38,166 nucleotides of DNA from the NCBI RefSeq assembly GCF_000308535.1, contig NZ_BAFW01000380.1, positions 1-38,166 on the forward strand, read 5' to 3'. Under the pieces are notes generated by a model, which was given only the letters and a program-made list of their open reading frames with translations, searched no databases and was not told the DNA's origin. The DNA is from Nocardia cerradoensis NBRC 101014. Lineage in GTDB: Bacteria > Actinomycetota > Actinomycetes > Mycobacteriales > Mycobacteriaceae. Below are positions 24,139 to 32,565 of the stretch, piece after piece. Position numbers and translations under genes: made by a program. Positions within the stretch are counted from its first letter, which is position 1, and the number at the start of each line of letters is the position of its first letter.

Positions 24139-25511
24139 AACGAGCCCGGACGCTGCTGATCGTCGTGCTCGCGGCCTGTGCCCTGCTGGTGACGATGACG
24201 GTTCGCCCACCGCTCGGTCGTGCGGACAACGGCCCGGCTCCCACGGACTCGACCGAATGGCAGCAGTGGATCGATCGGACGATCCCGGCGCCGAACCTGC
24301 CACCCGCGCCCTCGCCGCCCAACGCCGAACTGCGTCCGGAACTCGCCGCGCTGTGGCGGTCGGTGTTGTCGCCGCCGGCCGGCGATCCGCTGTTCGATCA
24401 GTGGCCGACCGGGCTCGATGCCCTGCGTCCCGGCGATCCGATCGAGGTGCGCGATGTGACGGCCACGGCCGCGCCGCTGGCGGCGGTGCCGATCGCCCGC
24501 GCGCTGCTGCTGAAATTCCGCTCCACGGGCGCGACCGGCGCACCCTCGTTCGGCACGGCGACGCTGCTGATTCCCGCCGCGAACTGGACCGGTCCCGGAC
24601 AGCGACCGGTGCTGGTGAACGCCATCCCGATCAATTCGCTCGGCCTGCGCTGCACCCCCGGCTATGCGATGGCGCACGGCCTGCATCCCAAATTCAGTGC
24701 GGGTGATCTCTTCCCGCCGACCACGTGGTGGGCACTCTCACACGGGTACGGCGTTCTCGTTCCCGACCACGAGGGCCCGTGGATGGCCTACGCCGAACCG
24801 CATGTCGCCGGGCACGTGATCCTCGACGCGATGCGCGCGGTGCGGACGGTCGAACCGAAGACGTTGGGAGACAGCAAGTTCGCGATCGGCGGCTACTCCG
24901 GCGGTGCGATCGCGGCCTATGCGGCGGATATGCTGCTCGGCGAGTACGCGCCGGAACTGGCGGGCTCGATCGCCGGGGTGTCGGTGGGTGGTCTGGCCAC
25001 CGACTACAGCGAGGTGGCCCGTCATTTCAACGGCAATATCGCGTCGGGAATCCTGATGGTCGTCGCGCTGGCCTTTGCCCGGGAACACCCGGAACTGCTG
25101 GATCAGCTGAACCATCTGGGGGAGTGGCTGGCCACCTCCCCGGTGAAGGACACCTGCGGCGACAGCAACGGGCCGCTGGGCGTGACCGGCGTGCCGATCG
25201 AGCTGGCGACCGACACCGTCCACCCGCTCGACACCGAGGCGGCCCGCGCGCTGTTCGCCGCCACCGATCTGCGCGACCGCACCTCCGCCGCGCCGCTGTA
25301 CATCTACCACGGCCTGCTCGACATCTGGATTCCCGAGGTCGAGTCGACCGATCTGTTCCGCGCACAGTGCGCTCGCGGCGTGCCCGCCGTCTTCCGCAGC
25401 GTACTGGGAGAGCATTCGATCACCCTGATGGCCGGTTTCCCGGGTGCGATCGACTGGCTCGATCAGCGACTGCGCGGTATCCCCGCGCCGAATGAATGCC
25501 CCGCCCGCTGA
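24135..25511 (+). CDS. Secreted lipase/esterase of the secretory lipase (LIP) family
   Basis: The product is about 458 residues. The N-terminal signal peptide (KRARTLLIVVLAACALLVTM) is cleaved after about residue 30. The catalytic triad of the alpha/beta hydrolase fold is visible: Ser255 in the elbow IGGYSGGAIAAY, Asp396 in YHGLLDIWIPE and His427 in VLGEHSITL. The order PTTWWALSHGYGVLVPDHEGP and YAADMLLGEYAPELAG fits the LIP (secretory lipase) family, common in Nocardia and mycobacteria, which release fatty acids from acyl glycerols or esters outside the cell. Start: GTG at 24135 with TGGAGGT 4 nt upstream, overlapping the preceding stop. Convergent with the monooxygenase gene at 25540, with 28 bp between stops. 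Confidence 0.88.
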   Translation: MKRARTLLIVVLAACALLVTMTVRPPLGRADNGPAPTDSTEWQQWIDRTIPAPNLPPAPSPPNAELRPELAALWRSVLSPPAGDPLFDQWPTGLDALRPGDPIEVRDVTATAAPLAAVPIARALLLKFRSTGATGAPSFGTATLLIPAANWTGPGQRPVLVNAIPINSLGLRCTPGYAMAHGLHPKFSAGDLFPPTTWWALSHGYGVLVPDHEGPWMAYAEPHVAGHVILDAMRAVRTVEPKTLGDSKFAIGGYSGGAIAAYAADMLLGEYAPELAGSIAGVSVGGLATDYSEVARHFNGNIASGILMVVALAFAREHPELLDQLNHLGEWLATSPVKDTCGDSNGPLGVTGVPIELATDTVHPLDTEAARALFAATDLRDRTSAAPLYIYHGLLDIWIPEVESTDLFRAQCARGVPAVFRSVLGEHSITLMAGFPGAIDWLDQRLRGIPAPNECPAR

Positions 25512-25539
25512 AAAGGGTTGCGGTGCAAGGATTTCGGCA

Positions 25540-26868
25540 TCAGTTCGCCGCGGCCGACCCGGGTCGCGGCAATCCGAAGTGGTCGCGCAGCGTGGTGCCG
25601 GTGTATTCGGTGCGAAACAGCCCGCGGCTGCGCAGAATCGGCACCACCGTGCTGGTGAACACCTCGAGTCCGCCCGGATAGTAGGGCGGCATGACGTTGA
25701 ATCCGTCGGCGGCGCCGTGACGGAACCAGTCCTCGATCGTGTCGGCGACCTGTTCGGGCGTGCCTGCGAAGACCCGGTGCCCGCGCGCACCCGCGAGCCG
25801 GTGCAGCAGCCCGCGCAGCGTGGGCCGCTCGCGGGTGACGATGCCCGCGATCACCTGCCGGCGGCTGGCCGCGTTGTCGGTGACATCGCCCGCGTCGGCG
25901 AACAATGCGGCGGGCACCGGTTCGTCGAGCGCCAGATTCCGCAGCGATTCCCCGGCGAGGCTTTCCAGCTGGCCGAGACCGTATTCGGGCACGGTGAGCT
26001 CGTTGAATTCGCGTTGCAACTGTTTCGCCTGTGCCTCGGTATCGGCGATGAACGGGCTGATACCCGGCAGGATCTTCACATGTTCGGGGTCGCGGCCGAA
26101 ATCCCGGGCCCGGCGCTTGATGTCGGCGTAGAAGGTCTGGGCGTCCTCGAGCCGCTGATGGGCGGTGAAAATGGCCTCGGCGTAGCGGGCCGCGAAGGCT
26201 CGTCCGTCGTTGGAGGCGCCGGCCTGCACCAGCACGGGATGGCCCTGCGGAGTGCGCGCGGCGTTGAACGGTCCGCGCACGCGCAGATATTCGCCGCGGA
26301 AATCGATGCGATGAATCTTGTCGGGATCGGCGTAGATGCCGGCGGCGCGGTCGAGGAGCACCGCGTCGTCGTCCCAGCTGTTCCACAATCCGACGACCGC
26401 GTCGACGAATTCCCGTGCGCGCGCATAGCGTTCGGTGTGATCGGGGTGGCGGTCCAGGCCGAAATTGGCCGCGGCGAGGTCGGTTCCGGTGGTGACGATA
26501 TTCCATCCGGCGCGCCCGCCCGAGATGTGATCGAGCGAGGAGAACAGCCGGGCCAGATTGTAGGGCTCGTAATAGGTCGTGGAGGCGGTCGCGATCAGGC
26601 CCAGACGCGTGGTGGCCGAGGCGATCGCGGTCAGCAGGGTGATCGGTTCCAGACCGGGCGCCGCGTTGTAGCGCACGTCGGTGCGCAGCGCGGGGCCGTC
26701 GGCGAAGAACACCGCATCGAGGGTGGCGGCCTCGGCGGTGCGGCCGATCTCCTGGTAATAGGTCACGTCGTAGATGCGGTCGGGCCTGCTGTCGGGGTGG
26801 CGCCACGCGGCCTCGTGATGGCCCGCGGGATAGATGAAGGCGTTCAGATGCAATTGCCGTTCACTCAT
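25540..26868 (-). CDS. FMN-dependent monooxygenase, NtaA/SnaA/DszA family (luciferase-like)
   Basis: The product is about 442 residues, normal for the family. Seen are the N-terminal MSERQLHLNAFIYPAGHHEAAW, VFFADGPALR (F-A-D turn), LGLIATASTTYYEPYNLARLFSSLDHISGGRAGWNIVTT (the family signature, positions ~93-130), HPDHTERYARAREFVD, GPFNAARTPQGHPVLVQAGAS (FMN phosphate contact) and AEAIFT. These enzymes use FMNH2 from a separate reductase to oxygenate organosulfur compounds (DszA sulfones), chelators or similar substrates. The ATG at 26868 begins the standard MSERQLHLN; the ribosome-binding site is weak. It is divergent from the AprA-like gene and a distant paralogue of the monooxygenase at 29211, supporting one functional cluster. 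The specific substrate cannot be read from sequence. Confidence 0.87.
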   Translation of the reverse strand: MSERQLHLNAFIYPAGHHEAAWRHPDSRPDRIYDVTYYQEIGRTAEAATLDAVFFADGPALRTDVRYNAAPGLEPITLLTAIASATTRLGLIATASTTYYEPYNLARLFSSLDHISGGRAGWNIVTTGTDLAAANFGLDRHPDHTERYARAREFVDAVVGLWNSWDDDAVLLDRAAGIYADPDKIHRIDFRGEYLRVRGPFNAARTPQGHPVLVQAGASNDGRAFAARYAEAIFTAHQRLEDAQTFYADIKRRARDFGRDPEHVKILPGISPFIADTEAQAKQLQREFNELTVPEYGLGQLESLAGESLRNLALDEPVPAALFADAGDVTDNAASRRQVIAGIVTRERPTLRGLLHRLAGARGHRVFAGTPEQVADTIEDWFRHGAADGFNVMPPYYPGGLEVFTSTVVPILRSRGLFRTEYTGTTLRDHFGLPRPGSAAAN

Positions 26869-26950
26869 ACGAGCACACCCGTCCGATAGTCGCGATGAAC
26901 CCGGTCTGCGGACCGGGCGACGGCAGTCAACCAAACGGGTGCGATCGCGT

Positions 26951-27031
26951 AAACGGTTTGTGCGGGGTGTGATTCGAATTCCGGCGGTGCCTGCTGCTTC
27001 AGCACAGAATCCTGCTGATCGTAAGGATTCT
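26951..27031. promoter_or_regulatory. Cluster of small palindromes in the divergent AprA-like / monooxygenase region
   Basis: Three perfect dyads lie between the divergent starts: AAAC-G-GTTT (26951-26959), ATTCGAAT (26972-26979), and AGAATCCT / AGGATTCT (27006-27013 and 27024-27031, 10-nt spacer). The last, 83 nt before the ATG at 27114, is the best operator candidate. The rest of the 245-bp gap holds no gene. Confidence 0.45.
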
Positions 27032-27113
27032 CCGCCGCCGGGGCGCGGGCGAGTATTTCTGTCGGGCATATGTCCGGCGACGGTTTCGGCCCCGTTTTCG
27101 AAGGAGTACGGCG

Positions 27114-28709
27114 ATGAGCGAGGCATGGCAGATCGATGCCGATGTGCTGGTGATCGGTGGTGGACCGGCCGCCTGTTGGGCCGCGATCCACGCCCGCGAG
27201 GCCGGGGCCGAGGTGGTGCTGGTCGACAAGGGGTACTGCGGTACCAGCGGCGCGACCGCACCCGCGGGGACGGGCGTCTGGTACGTGGCACCGGATCCGG
27301 CGGCCCGCGCGGCGGCCAAGGCCAGTCGCGAGGAGCTGGGCGGCTTCCTCGCCGACCATCACTGGATGGACCGGGTGCTCGACCAGACCTACGCGAATAT
27401 GCACCGGCTGGGCGAGGAGGGCCGCTACCCGTTCCCGGTCGACCCGCGCACCGGCAACCCGATTCGCACCGGCGTCCAGGGCCCGGAATACATGCGCCGC
27501 ATGCGGGCGTGGGTGCAGCGGCTGGGCGTGCGGATCGTCGACCACGCCCCGGCCCTGGAACTCCTGGTCGATCGGGACGGCACGGTCCGCGGCGCGGCCG
27601 GCTACCTGCTGCACGAGCACCGCGACTACCGCGTGCACGCCGGCGCGGTGGTGCTGGCCACCGGCGGCTGCGCCTTCCTCTCGCGCGCGCTCGGCACCAA
27701 CGTCGACACCGGTGACGGCACCCTCATGGCCGCCGAGGTGGGCGCACGCTTCTCGGGGATGGAATTCTCCAACGCCTATGGCATCGCCGCGAAGGGCTCG
27801 ACCGTCACCAAGACCGCCTATTACCGCTACGCCACCTTCTTCCACGAGGACGGCAGCATTCTCGAGGGCGCCGGATCGGTGCAGGGACGGTCGGTCATCG
27901 CGCGAACCCTGTTGCAGGAGAGGGTATTCGCGCAACTGGATCGGGCGGACCGGACCACGCAGGAGCAGATGCGGCGCGGCCAGCCGAACTTCTTCCTGCA
28001 ATTCGATCGCCGCGGCATCGACCCGTTCACCCAGCGCTTCGAGGTGGATCTGCTGGCCGAGGGCACGGTGCGCGGCACCGGCGGGATCGAGGTGGTCAGC
28101 GACGAATGCGCGACCTCGGTGAGCGGCTTGTATGCCGCGGGCGACGCCGCCACCCGCGAACGCATCTGCGGCGGATTCACCGGCGGCGGCAGCCACAATG
28201 CGGCATGGGCGATGTCGTCGGGGAGCTGGGCGGGACGGGGTGCGGCGCGATTCGCGCGGCGCGGTGGCCGTCCGGACGGTCTGACGCGAGCCGGGCGAAC
28301 GGGGTTGCGGCCCACCGGGTCCGGGCGCATCGGCGCGGACGAGGTGCTCGCCGCGGCACGCGCCGAACTGCTGCCGGTGGAGAAGAACTATCTGCGCCAC
28401 GGTGACCGGGTCCGTCCGGCGTTGGCCGCCCTGGACGCGGTGTGGACGGAGGCGGCCGCGGGGCTGCGGGCCACCGGCGCCGACCGCGTGCGGGCGCGCG
28501 AGGCCGCCGCGATCACCGCGGTCGGGCGGCTGATGTACCGATCGGCGCTGGCGCGCACCGAATCTCGCGGTATGAGCAAACGGGCCGACCATCCGGAGCT
28601 GGATCCCGCACAGCACCACCACATCCTCAGCGGCGGGCTCGACGAGGTGTGGACGGTGGCGGCGGCGCTGCGGTCGGCCGATGCTCCCGCGGTCGCGGCG
28701 GTGGCCTGA
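27114..28709 (+). CDS. AprA/fumarate-reductase-like FAD-binding oxidoreductase
   Basis: The product is 531 residues. It has an FAD-binding Rossmann start (DADVLVIGGGPAACWAAIHARE near 9-30), a strand ending VVLVDKGYCGTSGATAPAG, and later VLATGGCAFLSRALGT, followed by NVDTGDGTLMAAEVGARFSGMEF, AGDAATRERICGGFTGGGSHNAAWAMSSG (late FAD contact). The C-terminal ~130 residues form a helical domain. The layout is that of the succinate dehydrogenase/fumarate reductase/AprA flavoprotein group. The next gene is a two-cluster ferredoxin in overlapping frame, as AprA pairs with AprB. True APS reductase activity is not proven: such pairs also occur in actinobacterial sulfonate/sulfur clusters with FMNH2 monooxygenases, where the reaction is undefined. 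Start: GAAGGAG 7 nt upstream of the ATG. Confidence 0.8.
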   Translation: MSEAWQIDADVLVIGGGPAACWAAIHAREAGAEVVLVDKGYCGTSGATAPAGTGVWYVAPDPAARAAAKASREELGGFLADHHWMDRVLDQTYANMHRLGEEGRYPFPVDPRTGNPIRTGVQGPEYMRRMRAWVQRLGVRIVDHAPALELLVDRDGTVRGAAGYLLHEHRDYRVHAGAVVLATGGCAFLSRALGTNVDTGDGTLMAAEVGARFSGMEFSNAYGIAAKGSTVTKTAYYRYATFFHEDGSILEGAGSVQGRSVIARTLLQERVFAQLDRADRTTQEQMRRGQPNFFLQFDRRGIDPFTQRFEVDLLAEGTVRGTGGIEVVSDECATSVSGLYAAGDAATRERICGGFTGGGSHNAAWAMSSGSWAGRGAARFARRGGRPDGLTRAGRTGLRPTGSGRIGADEVLAAARAELLPVEKNYLRHGDRVRPALAALDAVWTEAAAGLRATGADRVRAREAAAITAVGRLMYRSALARTESRGMSKRADHPELDPAQHHHILSGGLDEVWTVAAALRSADAPAVAAVA

Positions 28710-29047
28710 TGATCGAACTGGTTCACGCCCCGGCCTGCATCGCCTGCGACAAATGCGTCGACGTCTGCCCGACGAACGTCTTCGACCGCGGTCGTGACGG
28801 AATTCCGGTCATCGCACGGCAATCCGACTGCCAGACCTGCTTCATGTGTGAGGCGTACTGCCCGACCGACGCGCTGTACGTGGACCCGCAATCCACGCCG
28901 CTGCCGCCGCACCAGGCGGTCCCGCGCGAGCACATCGGCGCGTATCGGCGCGAGATCGGCTGGGGGAAGGGACGCCGGCCGGGCAGTCTGACGGCGGTGG
29001 GGCCGGAACTTCCGCCCGGCCCGGCGCCGAAGCCCTCGGGGGCGTGA
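28709..29047 (+). CDS. 2x[4Fe-4S] ferredoxin family protein (AprB-like)
   Basis: The product is 112 residues. Two cysteine groups are visible in the first half: CIACDKCVDVCPTNVF (C-x2-C-x2-C-x3-C-P) and CQTCFMCEAYCPTDAL, each binding one [4Fe-4S] cluster together with the other. The C-terminal ~60 residues are Pro- and Arg-rich with no added motif. The ATG overlaps the stop of the AprA-like gene (TGATG), so the proteins are made together. It would pass electrons to or from the FAD of the partner. AprB proper is longer (about 150 residues) with an extra C-terminal tail, so this is a shorter relative. Confidence 0.85.
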   Translation: MIELVHAPACIACDKCVDVCPTNVFDRGRDGIPVIARQSDCQTCFMCEAYCPTDALYVDPQSTPLPPHQAVPREHIGAYRREIGWGKGRRPGSLTAVGPELPPGPAPKPSGA

Positions 29048-29117
29048 TCCGGTCGCCTCGGTAGCAAGCGATGTCACCTCGGCGCGGACCGACAGCTCAT
29101 GTGCGGCGAGGTGAAAC

Positions 29118-29145
29118 AATCGGGCTCCCAACACAATTCCCGATT
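29118..29145. promoter_or_regulatory. Inverted repeat AATCGGG / CCCGATT upstream of second monooxygenase
   Basis: Seven-bp perfect arms (29118-29124 and 29139-29145) with a 14-nt AT-rich spacer lie between the ferredoxin stop and the monooxygenase start. The position suits an operator; a terminator of the ferredoxin transcript is less likely because of the long spacer. Confidence 0.35.
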
Positions 29146-29210
29146 CGCTCGAAATGATCCGGCTGAATGCAACCGGTGGCGACGAGGGCGGCTATCGATA
29201 CCGTCGGGGG

Positions 29211-30515
29211 ATGGGTAGCAGTGCGCGACGCCGGCCGCTGAAGATCGTGACCGGGGTCAGTGGTTCGCCGAAAATTTACGATGCCGCGATCGATCCGCGG
29301 CGCTCGACGCTCGACGATGCGCTGGGTGTCGCGAAACTCGCCGAGGAACACCGCTTCGACGCCCTGTTCGCGGCGGATCTGCTGAGTTTCGGCGCGCAGG
29401 GCGCCATCGGGGCGCAGGAACCGCTGATCTTCCTGTCCGCCCTCAGCGCGGTGACCCGGCATGTGGGCCTGATCGCCACGGTCACAACGACTTTCCACCA
29501 TCCGTACAACCTGGCGCGACTGTTCGGGACGCTCGACCACATCAGCAATGGGCGCGCCGCATGGAATGCGGTGACCTCCTCTCTGGGGGAGGAGAACTAC
29601 GGTGCCGGGGACCTGCCGAGCCCGGAGGAACGCTACGCCCGCGCGACCGAAGTCCTCGAAGTCGCGAACGCGCTGTTCGACAGCTGGCAGCCGGGCGCGC
29701 TCACGCCGGACGGTCACGGCCGCGCTGTCCTGGATGCCGAGCGGGTCCGTCCGATCGACTATGCCGGACGCTATTTCACCGTGCGCGGGCCGCTGAACAT
29801 TCCGCCGCTGCCGCAGCGACGCCCCGTGCAGTTCCAGGCCGGGCAATCCGAGGGTGGCGTGGAATTGGGCGCCCGGTTCGCCGAGGTGGTGTTCACCTCA
29901 CTGGCGACGCTCGACGACGCGCTCACCTACACGAAGAAGATCCGCACGCGCGCAGCGGAATTGGGCCGCGCCGACGGACTGCCGTACATCTTCAGCTCGC
30001 TGCACACCACCTACGGCGCCACCGAGGAGGAAGCGCGGCGGCTGGTTCGCGAACGTGCCGAGGCCACCGATTTCGAGGCGGGCCGCCACGCGCTGGCCGA
30101 TATGCTCGGCGGCGAGATCGACCTGTCCGAACTCCCGCTGGACCGGCCGATCCCGGACTCGCTGCTGCCCGATGTGCATGCGGTGAACCGGCGCCGCGGC
30201 CGCGTGGAGATCTTCACCGCCCTGGCTCGTTCCGGAAAAACGTTGCGCGAGTTGATCATCGCCGCCAAGGACACCGGCCACTGGGCCGCCGCCGGCACTC
30301 CCGAACAACTCGCCGACGCGATTCAGGAGCGCTACGACGCCGGCGTCCTCGACGTGATCGGCCTCGGTGGCCTCGACGACCCGCGCAACCGCGACTTCCT
30401 GCTCGAGGGCCTGCTCCCCGAACTTCGCCGCCGCGGCATCGTCGGCTCCGACTACGTGGGCGAGACCTTCCGCGACAACCTCGAACTACCTCCGTTGCCG
30501 CCGCGGAACTCCTGA
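29211..30515 (+). CDS. Second FMN-dependent monooxygenase of the NtaA/DszA group (luciferase-like)
   Basis: The product is about 434 residues. It shares with the enzyme at 25540 the block HPYNLARLFGTLDHISNGRAAWNAVTSS and the FMN segment RRPVQFQAGQSEGGVELGARFAEVVFTSL. It also has LPRS-like SPEERYARATEVLEVANALFDSW and a C-terminal GTPEQLADAIQERYDAG. The two enzymes differ in the active-site side and are not recent duplicates. It probably oxidises another organosulfur or related substrate using FMNH2. The ATG at 29211 was chosen because MGSSARRRPLKIV starts the first strand; an ATG at 29154 has no support. GATACC-like bases 8-14 nt upstream could be a -10, so a leaderless or short-leader message is possible. 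It converges with the oxidoreductase at 30524 with 8 bp between. Confidence 0.85.
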   Translation: MGSSARRRPLKIVTGVSGSPKIYDAAIDPRRSTLDDALGVAKLAEEHRFDALFAADLLSFGAQGAIGAQEPLIFLSALSAVTRHVGLIATVTTTFHHPYNLARLFGTLDHISNGRAAWNAVTSSLGEENYGAGDLPSPEERYARATEVLEVANALFDSWQPGALTPDGHGRAVLDAERVRPIDYAGRYFTVRGPLNIPPLPQRRPVQFQAGQSEGGVELGARFAEVVFTSLATLDDALTYTKKIRTRAAELGRADGLPYIFSSLHTTYGATEEEARRLVRERAEATDFEAGRHALADMLGGEIDLSELPLDRPIPDSLLPDVHAVNRRRGRVEIFTALARSGKTLRELIIAAKDTGHWAAAGTPEQLADAIQERYDAGVLDVIGLGGLDDPRNRDFLLEGLLPELRRRGIVGSDYVGETFRDNLELPPLPPRNS

Positions 30516-30523
30516 CGCGCTCT

Positions 30524-31471
30524 TCAGAATTCGAGGACGATCCGGCCCCGGACACCGCCGGCTTCGAGCAGCTCATGCGCCCGGGCGGCGTGCTCGGCGG
30601 GGAAGGTCCCGGCCACGCGCAGGGTGAGTGCGCCCTCGGCGGCGAGGCGGCTCAATTCGCTCAGCGCATGCGGTTCGTCCAGATGGTCGGCGACCATCAC
30701 GAGGTGAACCGAAATGCCGCGCTCCGGCGTGGCTCCGCCACCCAGAGCGGCGGGCCGCAGGAGGACGAAGGCACCGCCGTCGCGCACCGCCGCGAGCACG
30801 GCATCGCCTTGGAGCGCGGTGTCGATCAGCGCGTCCACGCCGTCGGGAGCGTGGGCGCGGATGCGGGAGGCGAGGTCCTCGCCGCGCGGCAGGACGACAT
30901 CGGCGCCGAAGTCGCGGACCAGCTGCTCATCGTCCGGTTTGGCATCGGCGATCACGGTGTAGCCGCGCGTCTTCGCCAGCTGGATCACGTAACCGCCGAC
31001 CGCACCGGCGGCCCCCGTCACCGCGATCGTGCGCCCCGCGCGCGGATCGAGCGCGTCCAGGGCGAACCAGGCGGTAAGGCCGTTCATCGGAAGCGTTGCG
31101 GCGGAGACGAAGTCGCTTCCCTCGGGCAGACGCGCCACCTGGCTCGCGGGTACCACGATCTTCTCCGCGTAGGCACCGCCCCCGGCGAGTACCGGTAGCG
31201 TGATCGCGACGACCCGGTCGCCACTGCGCCAGCCGGTTTCGGGGTCGGCCTCGTCGATGATTCCCGCGGCGTCCCAGCCTGGTACGTACGGCGGCGTCAC
31301 CTCCCGGTAGCGATCGTGCGCCATACCGGACCGGGTCACGGTGTCGGACGGGTTCACGGCCGCGGCCGCCACCCGGATCCGCACCTCGCCGGGACCGGCG
31401 TGCGGTTCGGGCACCTCGACGGGTTTCAGTACCTCCGGACCACCCGGCTCCTCGAATCCGATCGCCAGCAT
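30524..31471 (-). CDS. NADPH:quinone oxidoreductase/zinc-binding-type dehydrogenase (MDR, zinc-free)
   Basis: The product is 315 residues. The GroES-like N-terminal domain begins MLAIGFEEPGGPEVLK and contains VRIRVAAAAVNPSDTVTRSG, the AAVNPxD motif of quinone oxidoreductases, and no zinc-ligand cysteines. The Rossmann domain has IAVTGAAGAVGGYVIQLAKTRG (VTGAAGxVG) and ADAKPDDEQLV. It reduces quinones or alpha,beta-unsaturated carbonyls with NADPH. Start: GGGAGG 4 nt before the ATG. It stands alone, with a 127-bp gap to the next gene on the same strand. Confidence 0.88.
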   Translation of the reverse strand: MLAIGFEEPGGPEVLKPVEVPEPHAGPGEVRIRVAAAAVNPSDTVTRSGMAHDRYREVTPPYVPGWDAAGIIDEADPETGWRSGDRVVAITLPVLAGGGAYAEKIVVPASQVARLPEGSDFVSAATLPMNGLTAWFALDALDPRAGRTIAVTGAAGAVGGYVIQLAKTRGYTVIADAKPDDEQLVRDFGADVVLPRGEDLASRIRAHAPDGVDALIDTALQGDAVLAAVRDGGAFVLLRPAALGGGATPERGISVHLVMVADHLDEPHALSELSRLAAEGALTLRVAGTFPAEHAARAHELLEAGGVRGRIVLEF

Positions 31472-31553
31472 CGCACCTCCCGAGTTCGCAGTCTGCTATC
31501 TCCCGGGGCAACCGCCGTCTACCGGAGATTTGTTCCGCGGGGTGCGAAGACGC

Positions 31554-31570
31554 CGGTACGCGCAGTACCG
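31554..31570. terminator. Small inverted repeat between MTase gene end and oxidoreductase gene
   Basis: CGGTAC (31554-31559) and GTACCG (31565-31570) are perfect arms with a 5-nt loop, 28 nt beyond the methyltransferase stop. It could be a terminator stem or an operator for the oxidoreductase at 31471; the short stem favours neither strongly. Confidence 0.35.
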
Positions 31571-31598
31571 TAGCCGGTTTCGCGAGCCGTCGGTCGAC

Positions 31599-32429
31599 TC
31601 AGCCGTTCACAGCGGTTCTGGCGCGAACGAGGTGCGGGCCCGGGAGCGCCGGTCCGTCGGCGGGAAGGTCGGCATAGGACCGCACCAGCGCGATCCCCGA
31701 GTGGTCCTCGATGTCGGTGAATCCGGCCGACTCCAGTTCGCTCCGCATCTGCTCTTCGGTGAAGAAGCTCACCCACGGTTCACCCACGGCCGCAACGCGT
31801 TTACCGCGAGCCTGCTGTCCCGCGTCGGGTGGGTAGGAGTAATCGAACACCAGGTCCGCACCGCCGCCCTGGCCGGCGATGTAGCGCAGCGTCTCGGCGA
31901 TGGCGTCGTGTTCGAGGTAGACCACCACGCCGAGCCACACGTACACCGCGCTGCGGGCACGATCGAGTCCCGCCTGTGCCAGCGCGTCGGCGAGGTCGTC
32001 GCGGTGGAAATCCACCGGAGCGAAGATCATCGACTGCGGAACCTCGATTCCCGCTTCGGACAACCGATTTCGCTTCCACGCCTGGGTGTCGGGGTGATCG
32101 ACCTCGAAGAACCGCACCTCCGGGTGAGGATTGCGGTAGGCGGCGGTATCCATACCCGCGCCGAGCACGACCACCTGGCGGGTTCCGCCGGCGACCGCCT
32201 CCGCGACGGTGTCGTCGGCGAAGCGACTGCGCGTGGCGAGGAACAGCCGGCGCCGTCGGGCCAGTTCCGGATCCACCCCCTTGTCGAACGGATTGTCGCG
32301 AGCCGCTTGTTCGCCGACGATCCGCACTGCCAGCGGATCGGTGAAGATCCGCGGTTCGTCGGCGAGCTGGTGATAGGCCCGCGCCTGTGCGGTGGCCATC
32401 GCGGTTGTGCTGGGTTGCCCGACCTGCAT
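31599..32429 (-). CDS. LCM-type SAM-dependent methyltransferase (Ppm1/TIGR00027-like)
   Basis: The product is about 276 residues. It begins MQVGQPSTTAMATAQARAYHQ, the usual start of this actinobacterial group. The SAM motif is VVVLGAGMDTAAYR (motif I) with FFEVDHPDTQAWKRNRL (acidic loop and helix) about 22 residues later, then WLGVVVYLEHDAIAETLRYIAG and DLVFDYSYPP. These are O- or carboxyl-methyltransferases. The ATG at 32429 was chosen because the family typically starts here and GGTGA precedes it; a GTG at 32480 would add 17 residues. It is divergent from the NTF2-like gene at 32566; the gap holds a KstR-like site, so it may belong to a steroid- or lipid-catabolic regulon (inference). Confidence 0.82.
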   Translation of the reverse strand: MQVGQPSTTAMATAQARAYHQLADEPRIFTDPLAVRIVGEQAARDNPFDKGVDPELARRRRLFLATRSRFADDTVAEAVAGGTRQVVVLGAGMDTAAYRNPHPEVRFFEVDHPDTQAWKRNRLSEAGIEVPQSMIFAPVDFHRDDLADALAQAGLDRARSAVYVWLGVVVYLEHDAIAETLRYIAGQGGGADLVFDYSYPPDAGQQARGKRVAAVGEPWVSFFTEEQMRSELESAGFTDIEDHSGIALVRSYADLPADGPALPGPHLVRARTAVNG

Positions 32430-32520
32430 ACCGGTCACCGTACGCCCGGGTCGCGGCCTGCTCATCGCGAGATCCGTCACGCGTACTTGCCGGGGGTTCG
32501 CTGGTTACCCGTTGTGAAAC

Positions 32521-32534
32521 TGGAACACGTTATA
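32521..32534. promoter_or_regulatory. KstR-like operator (TNNAACNNGTTNNA)
   Basis: TGGAACACGTTATA matches the mycobacterial KstR core TNNAACNNGTTNNA at all fixed positions. The flanks extend the resemblance to the longer form I recall, with AACT before and AG after. It ends 31 nt upstream of the ATG at 32566 and overlaps a TATAGA-like -10 (32531-32536), a good place for repression. KstR controls cholesterol catabolism. Confidence 0.6.
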
Positions 32535-32565
32535 GATTGTGGGCAGTCGAGAGTCTGGAGGAACG

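Noticed and set aside
26951..26959. AAACGGTTT considered as a KstR-type half-site pair
   Set aside because: The two half-sites are separated by one base instead of two, so it fails TNNAACNNGTTNNA.
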